A stretch of DNA of 64,000 nt, taken from NCBI GenBank assembly GCA_018222915.1, contig JAAEZI010000001.1, forward strand, positions 77,082 through 141,081. Direction: 5' to 3'. The position numbers were made by a program, and so were the translations under genes. Positions 1 to 8,906 of this stretch are shown piece by piece. Each line of letters begins with the position of its first letter. Positions within the stretch are counted from its first letter, which is position 1. This stretch comes from Algicola sp. (GTDB taxonomy: Bacteria > Bacteroidota > Bacteroidia > Flavobacteriales > Flavobacteriaceae). Below the pieces are notes generated by a model. It was not told the origin of the DNA, ran no database searches, and saw only the letters and a list, made by a program, of their open reading frames with translations.

Positions 1-762
1 AAGTTTTGGTCCCATTTTTACAATCAGACGTCGTTTTTGATTGATCGCAAGAACCGAAGAGAAGGGGCAGAGTTCGATTTAAATCCGTTCTCAACAGATG
101 AGGAGAATCAACTAGGATTGAATAAGAGCATTCGGAATGTGTTGTTTTTTAATAGAGGTAAACAACGCTACACCACATCTTACACGTTTTTAACGAATAC
201 CAATAGATCGACCTTATCTATAGGTTTTCAGGAAAACAGACTGCGAAGTCACCAACTGAATTTTAATCATAAGTTTGCAGAAAGCTGGTTACTGAATTTA
301 CAAAGCAGTTTTGAAGCCAATGAAAGTTTGAACGAAAATTTCATATCGCGGAACTATCAACTGGATGAGTGGCGCTTTCAGCCTAAATTGTCATACATAT
401 TCAACGAAAATGCGCGCTTTGATGTGTTTTATCAGTACACATCTAAAGATAATACGACGGGTGCTATGGAGCAATTACTCCAAAATAACTACGGCTTATC
501 ATTTACCTATAACAAGGCGAATAAATTGGCATTGACTGGAGAGGTCAACTTTTTTAAGAATGAATTTGTAGGTAATGCAAATACGCCAGTTTCCTATCAA
601 ATATTGGAAGGTCTGCAACCAGGGAATAATTTTACATGGAGTTTATTAGCACAAAAGAAATTGACCAAGTTCTTAGATTTAAACTTGAATTATTTTGGAA
701 GAAAGACCGAAACGAGCAAAACTATTCACACTGGAACGATACAATTAAAGGCTTATTTTTAA
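1..762 (+). CDS. C-terminal part of a large outer-membrane beta-barrel-like protein (5' end outside window)
   Basis: The frame is open from base 1, so the gene starts upstream of the window; the first in-frame TTG at 37 is not a real start. About 253 residues are visible. They consist of alternating polar/aromatic stretches such as RFDVFYQYTSKDN and LDLNLNYFGRKTE, typical of transmembrane beta-strands with long loops, and the protein ends in an aromatic residue (AYF), as outer-membrane barrels do. No enzymatic motif is present. Its stop overlaps the stop of the convergent FG-GAP gene by 4 bp. The barrel assignment is inference from pattern only; I do not recognise the family by name. Confidence 0.6.
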   Translation, partial: KFWSHFYNQTSFLIDRKNRREGAEFDLNPFSTDEENQLGLNKSIRNVLFFNRGKQRYTTSYTFLTNTNRSTLSIGFQENRLRSHQLNFNHKFAESWLLNLQSSFEANESLNENFISRNYQLDEWRFQPKLSYIFNENARFDVFYQYTSKDNTTGAMEQLLQNNYGLSFTYNKANKLALTGEVNFFKNEFVGNANTPVSYQILEGLQPGNNFTWSLLAQKKLTKFLDLNLNYFGRKTETSKTIHTGTIQLKAYF

Positions 763-2504
763 TTTTTGATGAATTTGAAAACTGTGGAACTTGACTGATG
801 CGTAACAATGCTAATGAGATACATTCCAGATTCTAATTGAGAAACGTCTAGGGACTCTATGTTTGAGCCGTTCTGTACTTCAAAGATGTGTTTTCCTTTA
901 AGATCAGATATTGAGATTGATTTAATGTCTGAATGTGATCTACTTGAAATAAATAATTGGTTGCCTACCGGATTTGGGTAGATCGACAATGATGGAGCGT
1001 TTAATTCTTGAACAGACAACAATGAGTCGCCTTCCGTGATGTTGAGTGTTTGGTTAGCATTGACATTATAGAATATATCTTGGGCACCACTAGGCCAAAG
1101 TATTTTTACATAATCGGCTTGCGCATGAGTCCCTAAACCAAAAAACTCTGAGCCTGAATTTTGAGACATATAGCCTTCACCACAATGTGTAAACCGAAAT
1201 TGTTTTTCGCCATTAATAGAAATTTCAATTTTAGACCCAATCGCGTCCCTATTGCTGAGTGTTCCTTCTAAGTTAATTTTTAACCAGTTATTTGATGATG
1301 TGGTTTCGTTACTCCAGATGCAAATATTTTGATCGCTACTATTGGTAACTACAAAATCAGGAAAACCGTCATTATTGATATCTCCTATGGCATTACAATA
1401 ACTATTAAATTCATCATTATAAAAACCTGCTGAAGAAGGAATGCTGAAATTGCCATTAGATTGCTCATAAAATGCGGCCGAGTTTAAAACAGGGTTTAAA
1501 TAGAGAGAGCCACTAACGTACAAATCTAAATCGGTATCGTTGTCTACATCTAAAAAAATGGCGCCCCAACCAGTACTTCCAAATTCACATCCTGTAGCTA
1601 CAGCCATATCTGTGAAGGTTTCATTGCCATTGTTCAATAATAAAGCACTGTTACCTGTATTTGTTACATAGATATCAATCCAACCATCATTATTGTAATC
1701 CCCTACAGTGGTGGTCATGGCATTAAATGCTAAGTCGGTATTTGAGAAGGCACTAATATCACTAAAAGTACCATCGCCGTTATTTCGGTAAAGTTGATTG
1801 AGAATATAAGCCTTATCGGTTGAGCTATAGATGTCCAACCAACCATCATTATTAATATCTAAAAACACCGAGCAAAATGTTTGGTGTTTAAAAGGATCGA
1901 TTCCGGCACTAATTGACACATTAGTAAACGTCCCATCACCATTATTCTTAAACAGATAATTGGGTGTGGTCGTGGCGGTAGTGATATCTTTATTACTCAA
2001 ATATAGATCTAAGTAGCCATCATTATCATAATCACCCCAAGCGGCTCCATTGGTAAAAATATTTTGTGTGTGGAGTCCCGAACTCGCAGTAATATCATTA
2101 AAACTCAAGTTTCCTGTATTTTCGAATAATTTGTTGCCTTGTGTATTGCTGGTCACGAATAAGTCTTTATCTCCATCATTATCAATATCAACCCAATTAA
2201 TTTGCTTGGTAGGACGATTTAAGGTGGGTAAGTTAAGATCTATCAAATTGAAAACACCATTGTTATTTTTGTAAAACACGATTTCTTGTCCGTCATCTGA
2301 GGCAAATGATAAGTCGTCCCAACCATCATTGTCAAAATCATAAAATGAAACACCACTGCCTAAATAAGGTGTACCGCAAGTATGATTTATTCCTAAAGAA
2401 GTCGCATTATTCGAAAAGGTGATTTGTCCAATAGCGCTAAAACATATCAAGACAAATAGTCCCGTTGTATAAAAAGTTTTCAAAGCATTCTTTTTTAAAA
2501 ACAC
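759..2504 (-). CDS. Secreted FG-GAP/ASPIC-UnbV repeat protein with T9SS sorting domain
   Basis: A signal peptide (about residues 1-27, ending IGQ) is followed by seven Asp-rich Ca-binding FG-GAP/VCBS-type repeats with cores like DIDNDGDKD and DINNDGWLD, near residues 56, 106, 158, 216, 268, 319 and 374. These predict a beta-propeller. Residues about 406-490 match the ASPIC/UnbV domain (NWLKINLEG, ILWPSG, QTLNITEG). The last 70 residues, from LSIYPNP at about 507, form a type A T9SS sorting domain that directs export and cell-surface attachment or release. The start is GTG at 2504. The ligand is unknown; propellers of this type usually act in adhesion or glycan binding. Transcribed alone, convergent with the preceding barrel gene. 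Confidence 0.85.
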   Translation of the reverse strand: MFLKKNALKTFYTTGLFVLICFSAIGQITFSNNATSLGINHTCGTPYLGSGVSFYDFDNDGWDDLSFASDDGQEIVFYKNNNGVFNLIDLNLPTLNRPTKQINWVDIDNDGDKDLFVTSNTQGNKLFENTGNLSFNDITASSGLHTQNIFTNGAAWGDYDNDGYLDLYLSNKDITTATTTPNYLFKNNGDGTFTNVSISAGIDPFKHQTFCSVFLDINNDGWLDIYSSTDKAYILNQLYRNNGDGTFSDISAFSNTDLAFNAMTTTVGDYNNDGWIDIYVTNTGNSALLLNNGNETFTDMAVATGCEFGSTGWGAIFLDVDNDTDLDLYVSGSLYLNPVLNSAAFYEQSNGNFSIPSSAGFYNDEFNSYCNAIGDINNDGFPDFVVTNSSDQNICIWSNETTSSNNWLKINLEGTLSNRDAIGSKIEISINGEKQFRFTHCGEGYMSQNSGSEFFGLGTHAQADYVKILWPSGAQDIFYNVNANQTLNITEGDSLLSVQELNAPSLSIYPNPVGNQLFISSRSHSDIKSISISDLKGKHIFEVQNGSNIESLDVSQLESGMYLISIVTHQSSSTVFKFIKN

Positions 2505-2656
2505 GAAACTATTAAAATTATGTTAATACATCAATAGAAACGTTAAAAAAATGCATTAAAAGTTATTATATGCAAAATAATAAGTAGTAAAAACTCTTTT
2601 AATGTTAAAAAAACAAATAAAGTGTATTTATTGTTAATCATTTAGCATCATAGCTT

Positions 2657-2690
2657 AAAAAAAAATGCTCAAGAAATTTTCCTTGAGCAT
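2657..2690 (-). terminator. Rho-independent terminator of glyS
   Basis: A 9-bp perfect stem (atgctcaag 2665-2673 / cttgagcat 2682-2690) is followed, on the minus strand, by a run of nine T (the A-run at 2657-2665 on plus). It lies about 30 bp past the glyS stop. Confidence 0.85.
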
Positions 2691-2720
2691 TTGCATATGA
2701 TGATTGTAAATCTGTAATAA

Positions 2721-4262
2721 TTAGATCATTTTTTGTAGCCAATATTTGATATCAACTTCTTTTTTAATAATAGCACTCAATTCAGAGATTTTCACACGTT
2801 GCTGGTCCATACTATCGCGATGACGAATTGTGACAGTTTGATCGTCTAAGGTGTCATGATCAACAGTGATGCAAAAAGGAGTTCCTGCGGCATCCTGCCT
2901 TCTATATCGTCTACCTACAGCATCTTTTTCATCATAATCTACATTGAAATCCCATTTCAATTCATCTACAATTTTTTTAGCAACTTCTGGTAAACCGTCT
3001 CTTTTAATGAGTGGTAATATGGCGGCTTTCGTTGGTGCCAAGACTGCAGGAAGTTTTAAAACGGTTCTTACACTGCCATCTTCTAAAGTTTCATCTTCCA
3101 GAGAATTTGAAAAAACGGCTAAGAACATACGATCTAATCCTATGGATGTTTCTAACACATATGGCGTATAGCTAGCATTGTCTTCGTGGTCAAAAAATTG
3201 TAATTTTTTACCAGAGTATTCTTCATGCTGTTTAAGGTCAAAATCTGTTCTTGAATGTATGCCTTCTAATTCTTTAAACCCAAAAGGAAACTTAAATTCG
3301 ATATCGGTAGCAGCGTCTGCGTAATGTGCCAGTTTTTCGTGGTCATGAAAACGATAGTTGTCGTCTCCCAATCCTAAAGACTTGTGCCATTTCATACGTT
3401 TTTCTTTCCAATAGTCAAACCATTCACCTTGAGTTCCAGGCTTTATGAAAAACTGCATTTCCATTTGCTCAAATTCACGCATTCTAAAGATGAATTGTCT
3501 AGCGACGATTTCATTTCTAAAAGCTTTTCCTGTTTGGGCGATCCCAAAAGGAATTTTCATACGACCTGTTTTTTGAACATTCAAAAAATTAACAAAAATC
3601 CCTTGTGCTGTTTCTGGACGTAAATACAAATCCATGGCATGTTCTGCGCTTGCTCCGAGTTTGGTACCAAACATCAAGTTGAATTGTTTGACATCTGTCC
3701 AATTTCTGGATCCCGTTAATGGATCGGCGATTTCCAATTCTTCAATTAAGGCCTTAACATCTGCCAAATCCTCGTTTTCAAGAGATTTACCAAGACGTTT
3801 TAGTATGGTATCAATTTTCTCTTGGTATCCTACAACGCGTCCATTCGTGCTCACGAATTCAGCTTCGTTGAAAGCGTCACCAAAGCGTTTTTCTGCTTTT
3901 TTGATTTCCTTTTCGATTTTGTTCTCAATTTTAGCACAATAATCTTCTACTAAAACATCGGCTCGATACCGTTTTTTGGAATCCTTATTATCGATTAAGG
4001 GATCATTAAAAGCATCAACGTGACCTGAGGCTTTCCAGGTAGTAGGATGCATAAAAATTGCCGAATCTATTCCGACAATATTATCATTCATCTGAACCAT
4101 GGCTTTCCACCAATAATCACGAATGTTTTTTTTGAGTTCAGCACCATTTTGTGCATAGTCATAAACTGCACTTAATCCATCGTAGATTTCACTACTTTGG
4201 AAGACGTAACCATACTCTTTTGCATGAGAGATTACTTTTTTAAATTGATCTTCATTTGCCAT
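2721..4262 (-). CDS. glyS: Glycyl-tRNA synthetase (alpha2, class II)
   Basis: Charges tRNA-Gly with glycine in the cytoplasm. The 513-residue protein has the length of the single-chain, eukaryote/archaea-like alpha2 GlyRS, not the alpha2beta2 enzyme. Class II motifs are visible: motif 2 with FRNEIVARQFIFRMREFEQ near the middle, motif 3 as ETSIGLDRMF, and a C-terminal anticodon-binding domain (KAAILPLIKRDG, ITVDHDTLDD). The N-terminus (MANEDQFKKVISHAKEYGY, then SSEIYDGL) is as expected for the family, so ATG 4262 is secure. A TATTTTTG -7 box lies only 4 nt upstream of this ATG (see findings). A strong terminator follows the gene. Confidence 0.97.
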   Translation of the reverse strand: MANEDQFKKVISHAKEYGYVFQSSEIYDGLSAVYDYAQNGAELKKNIRDYWWKAMVQMNDNIVGIDSAIFMHPTTWKASGHVDAFNDPLIDNKDSKKRYRADVLVEDYCAKIENKIEKEIKKAEKRFGDAFNEAEFVSTNGRVVGYQEKIDTILKRLGKSLENEDLADVKALIEELEIADPLTGSRNWTDVKQFNLMFGTKLGASAEHAMDLYLRPETAQGIFVNFLNVQKTGRMKIPFGIAQTGKAFRNEIVARQFIFRMREFEQMEMQFFIKPGTQGEWFDYWKEKRMKWHKSLGLGDDNYRFHDHEKLAHYADAATDIEFKFPFGFKELEGIHSRTDFDLKQHEEYSGKKLQFFDHEDNASYTPYVLETSIGLDRMFLAVFSNSLEDETLEDGSVRTVLKLPAVLAPTKAAILPLIKRDGLPEVAKKIVDELKWDFNVDYDEKDAVGRRYRRQDAAGTPFCITVDHDTLDDQTVTIRHRDSMDQQRVKISELSAIIKKEVDIKYWLQKMI

Positions 4263-4266
4263 GATG

Positions 4267-4274
4267 CAAAAATA
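4267..4274 (-). promoter_or_regulatory. -7 box (TATTTTTG) 4 nt from the glyS ATG
   Basis: The minus strand reads TATTTTTG, matching the Bacteroidota -7 consensus TAnnTTTG. The final G is separated from the glyS ATG by four bases, so transcription would begin at or within a base or two of the start codon. No TTG -33 element is seen at the usual distance, and the site shares bases with the neighbouring terminator. Confidence 0.45.
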
Positions 4275-4305
4275 AAAAACCGCTTCAATTAATAGAGCGG
4301 TTTTT
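4274..4305 (-). terminator. Terminator of the coiled-coil membrane protein gene
   Basis: A 10-bp stem (aaaaaccgct 4275-4284 / agcggttttt 4296-4305) with T-runs on both sides lies about 20 bp past the stop of the minus-strand gene. The same bases abut the glyS start region. Confidence 0.8.
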
Positions 4306-4326
4306 AAGAAATTATATCTTGATGGG

Positions 4327-5211
4327 TTATTTTAATTGTACTTGTGTACTTCCTAATTTTCTATTCTTATGAAATATCGAAATATAGTAAGTTCCACTCA
4401 CGAGAGGTTGTTCATCAATATCTGCATCGATATCAATACACACCTCTGAAACTTGATTATTATAGTTGATAATTTGTCTCTCACTGTAGATTAAAGACGT
4501 ATTACCAAAATTGATAGCACCTTTATCGGCAACCACATTATTTTTTGGATTGACGACCTGTACGTAAATTTCTTTTTCACCTGCTTTAGTCAATGAATTT
4601 TCAGCTAAAGTGAAACAAACCTCAATACTTTCTACGTGTTTTGCTTTATTGCTAGAACGTTTCGCACCAAAAAATTTCTCATAGCCCTTTGCCTTGAATG
4701 AGTTGGCTGTAAGTTGGGCGCCTTTTTCGATACTTTTTTCTAAATTTTTATTTGCCCTTTGCAAAGAACTATTGGCCAACTTTTGCTTTTTAAGTTCATT
4801 ATAGGCAAGCAGTTTTTCTTCCTCTAAACCTTCATTAACTTCATCTAAGGAATCTATGGTTTTAAATAAAGTCTTATTTTTAAGTTTGATTTGGTAGAGT
4901 TGCTGTTTGAATTTGGATAAGACTGAAAGGTCGCTGCGAAGTAACTTTAGAGAGTCTAAAGCTAATTGCGTGTTTTTTCTAGCATCTTCAAGTTGAGATG
5001 TAATCAGATTATTTGAAATTGAAACGTCATCATAGCGTGTGATCATTTGGGACAATTCACTTTCAACTAGCTTCTTTTCTTGTTCAATAAATTCTTGGTG
5101 CGCTACAATGGATTGGTAACTTGTAAAACTGTAAACTGTTAAAACTGCGACCGCGACTATTAAAGAACCAATTATTAATCTGTAGTTAAATGATTGAGGG
5201 TTAACTATCAT
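4327..5211 (-). CDS. Single-pass membrane protein with long coiled coil and C-terminal beta domain
   Basis: One N-terminal membrane helix (about residues 10-30, IIGSLIVAVAVLTVYSF) is followed by a coiled coil from about 35 to 165 (repeated leucine/lysine heptads, e.g. LKLLRSDLSVLSKFKQQL). A beta-rich C-terminal domain of about 100 residues follows (SIEVCFTLAENSL, YYISIFHKNRKLG). Family members in flavobacteria are often labelled chromosome-partitioning protein ParA, but there is no Walker motif here and I do not support that label. The topology suggests a cytoplasmic-membrane anchor with a periplasmic coiled coil and terminal domain. It sits directly upstream of glyS on the same strand but has its own terminator. 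Function unknown. Confidence 0.8.
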   Translation of the reverse strand: MIVNPQSFNYRLIIGSLIVAVAVLTVYSFTSYQSIVAHQEFIEQEKKLVESELSQMITRYDDVSISNNLITSQLEDARKNTQLALDSLKLLRSDLSVLSKFKQQLYQIKLKNKTLFKTIDSLDEVNEGLEEEKLLAYNELKKQKLANSSLQRANKNLEKSIEKGAQLTANSFKAKGYEKFFGAKRSSNKAKHVESIEVCFTLAENSLTKAGEKEIYVQVVNPKNNVVADKGAINFGNTSLIYSERQIINYNNQVSEVCIDIDADIDEQPLVSGTYYISIFHKNRKLGSTQVQLK

Positions 5212-5280
5212 TATTAATATCGTTATTTTATCTTGCGAAACTAGATAATATGTTATAGATACTTAATTTTAATCGTTGAA

Positions 5281-5961
5281 ATGATAAAAAACTTGTTAAA
5301 CATGTTTTTTCCCGAAGTTTGTCGGGCTTGTGGTAATCATTTGTCAGATAATGAATTACAAATTTGTACGAATTGTCGACATCAATTACCCTTAACTAAT
5401 TTTCATAGCGATAAAGAAAATGCGGTTCATAAAATGCTGTATGGAAGAGTACCGTTGGAACATGCGACAGCTTTGTTACACTTCTCCAAAAAAGGCATCG
5501 TTCAACAGCTGATGCACAATCTAAAATATAGAGGTCATGAGTCTATTGGACAATTTCTAGGAGAGTGGTTAGGTAATGAACTTCAAACAGAAACTGGTTA
5601 TACTGCGGTAGATATAGTGATTCCGGTGCCATTGCATAAATCAAAATTGAGAAAACGAGGATACAATCAAGTGGACCTATTTGGTAGAGCACTGGCAATA
5701 TCTCTGGAGGCTGAATACAATCCTTCCGTGCTTGTCAAATCGGTGAATTCTAAAACGCAAGTCTTTAAAAATCGTCTCAATAGAAACTTTAAAGCAACTA
5801 ACGACTTTGAAATCGTAAATGGGTCAAGTTTAGAACATAAACATATTCTGTTAGTGGATGATATCATTACTACGGGAGCTACAGTGGAAAGCTGCGCGAG
5901 CCAACTCTTAAAGATTGAAGGACTTAAGTTAAGCTTGGCGACTATGGCTATAACGGATTAG
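5281..5961 (+). CDS. comF: ComF family protein (phosphoribosyltransferase-like)
   Basis: ComF-type proteins are cytoplasmic and accompany DNA uptake and recombination functions. An N-terminal four-cysteine zinc site (C14, C17, C29, C32: CRACG and CTNC) is followed by a type I phosphoribosyltransferase fold. Its PRPP loop is near residue 195 (LLVDDIITTGAT), and it has the family motif PVPLHKSKLRKRGYNQ. Length of 226 residues is typical. The ATG at 5281 is divergent from the coiled-coil gene. The downstream Ig-like lipoprotein gene is on the same strand 73 bp away and is a common neighbour of comF in this family. Confidence 0.92.
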   Translation: MIKNLLNMFFPEVCRACGNHLSDNELQICTNCRHQLPLTNFHSDKENAVHKMLYGRVPLEHATALLHFSKKGIVQQLMHNLKYRGHESIGQFLGEWLGNELQTETGYTAVDIVIPVPLHKSKLRKRGYNQVDLFGRALAISLEAEYNPSVLVKSVNSKTQVFKNRLNRNFKATNDFEIVNGSSLEHKHILLVDDIITTGATVESCASQLLKIEGLKLSLATMAITD

Positions 5962-6034
5962 TCTGTCAAAACCACGTTAATTGTTTTGAGTATAGGGCAA
6001 ATAAGTTGTTAATTTGTTGAAATTTGAATTTTGC

Positions 6035-7639
6035 ATGCATAAAAGTATATTACAAGGATTGGTTGTCATGGTCTTGCTGCTATTGATTGTTAGTTGTGCC
6101 AATAGAGGCACACCTGCTGGAGGGCCAAAAGACGTAGAAGCTCCTAAAATTTTAAGAGCGACTCCTGAGAACCAAACCACCAATTTTACTGGCAATGAAA
6201 TAAGGATTTATTTTGATGAATATGTCAAAATAAAAAATTTGCAAAAACAATTGATCATTTCCCCTCCAATGAGTACCGATCCAACAATAACGCCTTTGGG
6301 TACGGCTAGTAAATACATAAAAATTATTATCAACGACACTTTAGAAGACAATACAACTTATGCTTTTAATTTCGGACAAAGTATCGTGGATAACAATGAG
6401 GAAAATCCTTATGACTATTATAAATATGTTTTTTCAACAGGCGATTATATAGATTCACTAACTGTGAAGGGACAAATTTTAGATGCTGAAAACAGAAAGC
6501 CTGATGCCTTTGTATCGGTGATGCTGTATGAGCGCGATTCTACCTATACGGACTCAACGGTTTATAAGCAGAAACCGCGATATATTACAAATACATTAGA
6601 TAGTCTAACCACATTCAGTATTGAAAATATAAAGTCCGGGACCTACAAACTTGTCGCTTTGAAAGATGAAAATGGTAATTTTACCTATCAACCTAGTACT
6701 GATAAAACAGGTTTTTATGAAGGTTTTATTGAAGTGCCTACAGATTCTTTTTACACCATTAAATTATTTAAGGAGGAATTAAACTTTGACGCGAAACGGC
6801 CTAAACAAGTGGCAGGCCAAAAAATTGCTTTTGGCTATGAAGGTGATCACAAGGGTATGACTATTGAAATGATTGGTCAAAAACCAGACGGTTTTCAAAC
6901 TCGGATTACCAAAGACCCTACAACCGATACACTCTACTATTGGTACCAACCTAAAATTGAGCTGGACTCAACTCAGTTTATTGTTAGAAATAAAAGTTAC
7001 ATCGATACGTTGGACTTCCGATTTAGAGATATTGATAAAGATTCAATGGTTGTAAGTATGGCTTCCACTGCCAATTTAAATTTTGCGAATGACTTTCAGA
7101 TAACTGGAACGATTCCATTTACCAAAATAGACCAGAGGCAAATAGCTATTTTAGATAAGGATTCCTTGAATGTAGCATTTGAAACTACCTTCGACTCATT
7201 AGCAAATAGGTATAATTTTCAATTTGAGAAACAAGAGTCTCAGCGTTATAACATCACGATGTTGCCAGGTGCTTTAGAGGATTTTTTTGGTAACGTCAAC
7301 GATACCCTAAGTTTTAGCGCCAGAACAAAATCTTATGCAGATTACTCTAACATTCGAATTACCTTGAGAAATGTCGATTATCCTGCAATCGTTCAATTGA
7401 CAACCGATAAAGGCCAAGTGAAATATGAACAATTTGCAGAAAAAGAACAGTTGTTTGATTTTAGGAATATTGAACCAGGCAATTATTATTTAAGGGTGAT
7501 ATTCGATACTAATGGCAATCAGAAATGGGATTCTGGAAATTATTTACAACAGTATCAACCAGAGCGTATAAGTTATTATCCAGATTTGATAGACGCCCGA
7601 GCTAATTGGGATCCAATTATTGAGTTTATTCTAAAATAA
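6035..7639 (+). CDS. Ig-like domain (Big_5) lipoprotein
   Basis: The ATG at 6035 gives a perfect lipoprotein signal (MHKSILQGLVVMVLLLLIVSC, lipobox cysteine 21); a TTG start 21 bp upstream would only add charged residues ahead of it. Next comes an N-terminal Ig-like domain (about residues 40-140; NRGTPAGGPKD, then APKILRATPENQ, IRIYFDEYV, YAFNFGQSIVDNNE), as in the Bacterial Ig-like (PF13205) family. A carboxypeptidase-regulatory-like segment and a long beta-rich tail follow. Probably anchored in the outer membrane; no enzymatic motif. Its last 14 bases overlap the convergent omega-amidase gene. Confidence 0.85.
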   Translation: MHKSILQGLVVMVLLLLIVSCANRGTPAGGPKDVEAPKILRATPENQTTNFTGNEIRIYFDEYVKIKNLQKQLIISPPMSTDPTITPLGTASKYIKIIINDTLEDNTTYAFNFGQSIVDNNEENPYDYYKYVFSTGDYIDSLTVKGQILDAENRKPDAFVSVMLYERDSTYTDSTVYKQKPRYITNTLDSLTTFSIENIKSGTYKLVALKDENGNFTYQPSTDKTGFYEGFIEVPTDSFYTIKLFKEELNFDAKRPKQVAGQKIAFGYEGDHKGMTIEMIGQKPDGFQTRITKDPTTDTLYYWYQPKIELDSTQFIVRNKSYIDTLDFRFRDIDKDSMVVSMASTANLNFANDFQITGTIPFTKIDQRQIAILDKDSLNVAFETTFDSLANRYNFQFEKQESQRYNITMLPGALEDFFGNVNDTLSFSARTKSYADYSNIRITLRNVDYPAIVQLTTDKGQVKYEQFAEKEQLFDFRNIEPGNYYLRVIFDTNGNQKWDSGNYLQQYQPERISYYPDLIDARANWDPIIEFILK

Positions 7640-8405
7640 AGGTATCGCGATCATCTAAAAAACCTAGCTTTTTCCTGTATTTTGTTAGGTGTTCTTTATA
7701 AAGGGTCACCATCTCTGTAACTTCTTTGTTTTCGGGAATGGTATCTATGCGTTCACCCAAAGCGTCATAGGCTGCAGAATGTCCAGAATATTCATAGTCA
7801 TTGCCATCTAAACCCACACGATTTACACCCAGACAATAACTCATGTTTTCAATAGCTCTTGCTTTTAATAAGGCAGTCCAAGCAGCAACTCTAACTTTGG
7901 GCCAGTTAGCCACATAAATCAAAACATCATAATTAGAGGTGTTTCTTGACCATACCGGAAATCGAAGATCATAACAAACTAATGGATTGATTCGCCAACC
8001 ATGATAGTCTATGACACACAACTGATGACCAGCTTGATACACCTCTTGTTCACCTGCTAATGTGAATGTATGTCGTTTGTCATAGTGCTCAACTTGACCA
8101 TTTGGGTGCACAAATAATAAGCGATTATAGTAATTATCGGCTTCTTTAATGATAACACTTCCTAGGATAGCTGCTTTTTTTTGTTTGGCCATTTGTTGCA
8201 TCCAAGATACCGTATGACCAGACATAGTCTCAGCCATAGGTGCTGCGTTCATAGTAAAACCTGTCGTGAACATTTCAGGAAGCACAATAAGGTCTACAGG
8301 TTCGAGAATAGCTGTGATTTTGTTTGTGAAATTAATCCTGTTTTGTTCAGGGTTTTCCCAAACTAAGTGCGCTTGTAATAATGCTATGTTTAATTGCTCT
8401 TTCAA
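7626..8405 (-). CDS. Omega-amidase, nitrilase family (YafV/Nit2-like)
   Basis: Nitrilase-superfamily hydrolase that deamidates alpha-ketoglutaramate and alpha-ketosuccinamate, the 2-oxo acids left when glutamine or asparagine serves as amino donor. The catalytic triad is visible: E44 (LPEMF), K110 (HYDKRHTF) and C144 (VCYDLRFP). Length of 259 residues is typical. The start is TTG at 8405; no better start is evident. It is the last gene of a minus-strand operon that begins with a methionine-type aminotransferase. That pairing is the glutamine transaminase/omega-amidase route, which pulls transamination of ketomethylthiobutyrate to methionine forward. Exact substrate is inferred from family and context. 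Confidence 0.92.
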   Translation of the reverse strand: MKEQLNIALLQAHLVWENPEQNRINFTNKITAILEPVDLIVLPEMFTTGFTMNAAPMAETMSGHTVSWMQQMAKQKKAAILGSVIIKEADNYYNRLLFVHPNGQVEHYDKRHTFTLAGEQEVYQAGHQLCVIDYHGWRINPLVCYDLRFPVWSRNTSNYDVLIYVANWPKVRVAAWTALLKARAIENMSYCLGVNRVGLDGNDYEYSGHSAAYDALGERIDTIPENKEVTEMVTLYKEHLTKYRKKLGFLDDRDTFILE

Positions 8406-8414
8406 ATATTTTGA

Positions 8415-8906
8415 CTAAAGTTTCTTTTTAGCTCTCTCTGCATCCTCTTTTAAATTCTCCAATTTTTTAAGCCATTTTGCATCATCCTCAGGAGACAGTT
8501 TTCCTTTACGTTTGAGTCTGTCATATTTCTTTTGAGCCTCTTTAAATTTTTTACTGGCTTTTTCAAATTTCTTTTGAGCTTTTTCTTTTCGTTTGAGTTC
8601 TTTTTCAGCCTTTTTTTGAGCTTTTTCTGCTTTTTTAATTGATTTTTCAGCCTTTCGCATCTCTTTTTCGAGGTTTTGAGCTTTTTTTTCAGCTTCTTTT
8701 TGAAGTTTTATTTGTTCTGAAATTTTAGTCGCGCGTTCTAATATGGCTGATTTTTCTTTAGCGTTTAAAGTGGCGGTCACATCTTTTCCATCTAAAAAGA
8801 TTTTTTCTTTTTTAACTTCATAGGTTTTACCGTCTTTTTTTACTTCCTGTGCATTCGCAGAAATACTCACAAATACAATAAAGAGTATGGCAATGAATTT
8901 ATTCAT
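8415..8906 (-). CDS. Secreted K/E-rich coiled-coil protein, paired with the next gene
   Basis: A cleavable signal peptide (residues 1-19, ending ANA) is followed by a short beta motif (KKDGKTYEVKKEKIFLDGKD, then VTATL) and a charged helix of about 120 residues that is nearly all Lys, Glu and Ala (AEKKAQNLEKEMRKAEKSI). The helix ends with a KLSPEDDAKWLKKLENL motif. The adjacent upstream gene encodes the same architecture with a lipobox, so the two are paralogues. Start and stop overlap the neighbour as ATGA. Expected to be periplasmic. No known family name or activity. Confidence 0.8.
   Translation of the reverse strand: MNKFIAILFIVFVSISANAQEVKKDGKTYEVKKEKIFLDGKDVTATLNAKEKSAILERATKISEQIKLQKEAEKKAQNLEKEMRKAEKSIKKAEKAQKKAEKELKRKEKAQKKFEKASKKFKEAQKKYDRLKRKGKLSPEDDAKWLKKLENLKEDAERAKKKL

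Noticed and set aside
3634-3942. Open frame of about 100 codons antisense to glyS
   Set aside because: A shadow of the synthetase gene; composition is low-complexity Ser/Phe and no start signal is seen.
4327-5211. ParA-type partition ATPase, as homologues are sometimes labelled
   Set aside because: No Walker A or B motif; the protein is a membrane-anchored coiled coil.
6014-6034. Upstream TTG start for the Ig-like lipoprotein
   Set aside because: ATG 6035 gives a clean lipoprotein signal peptide.
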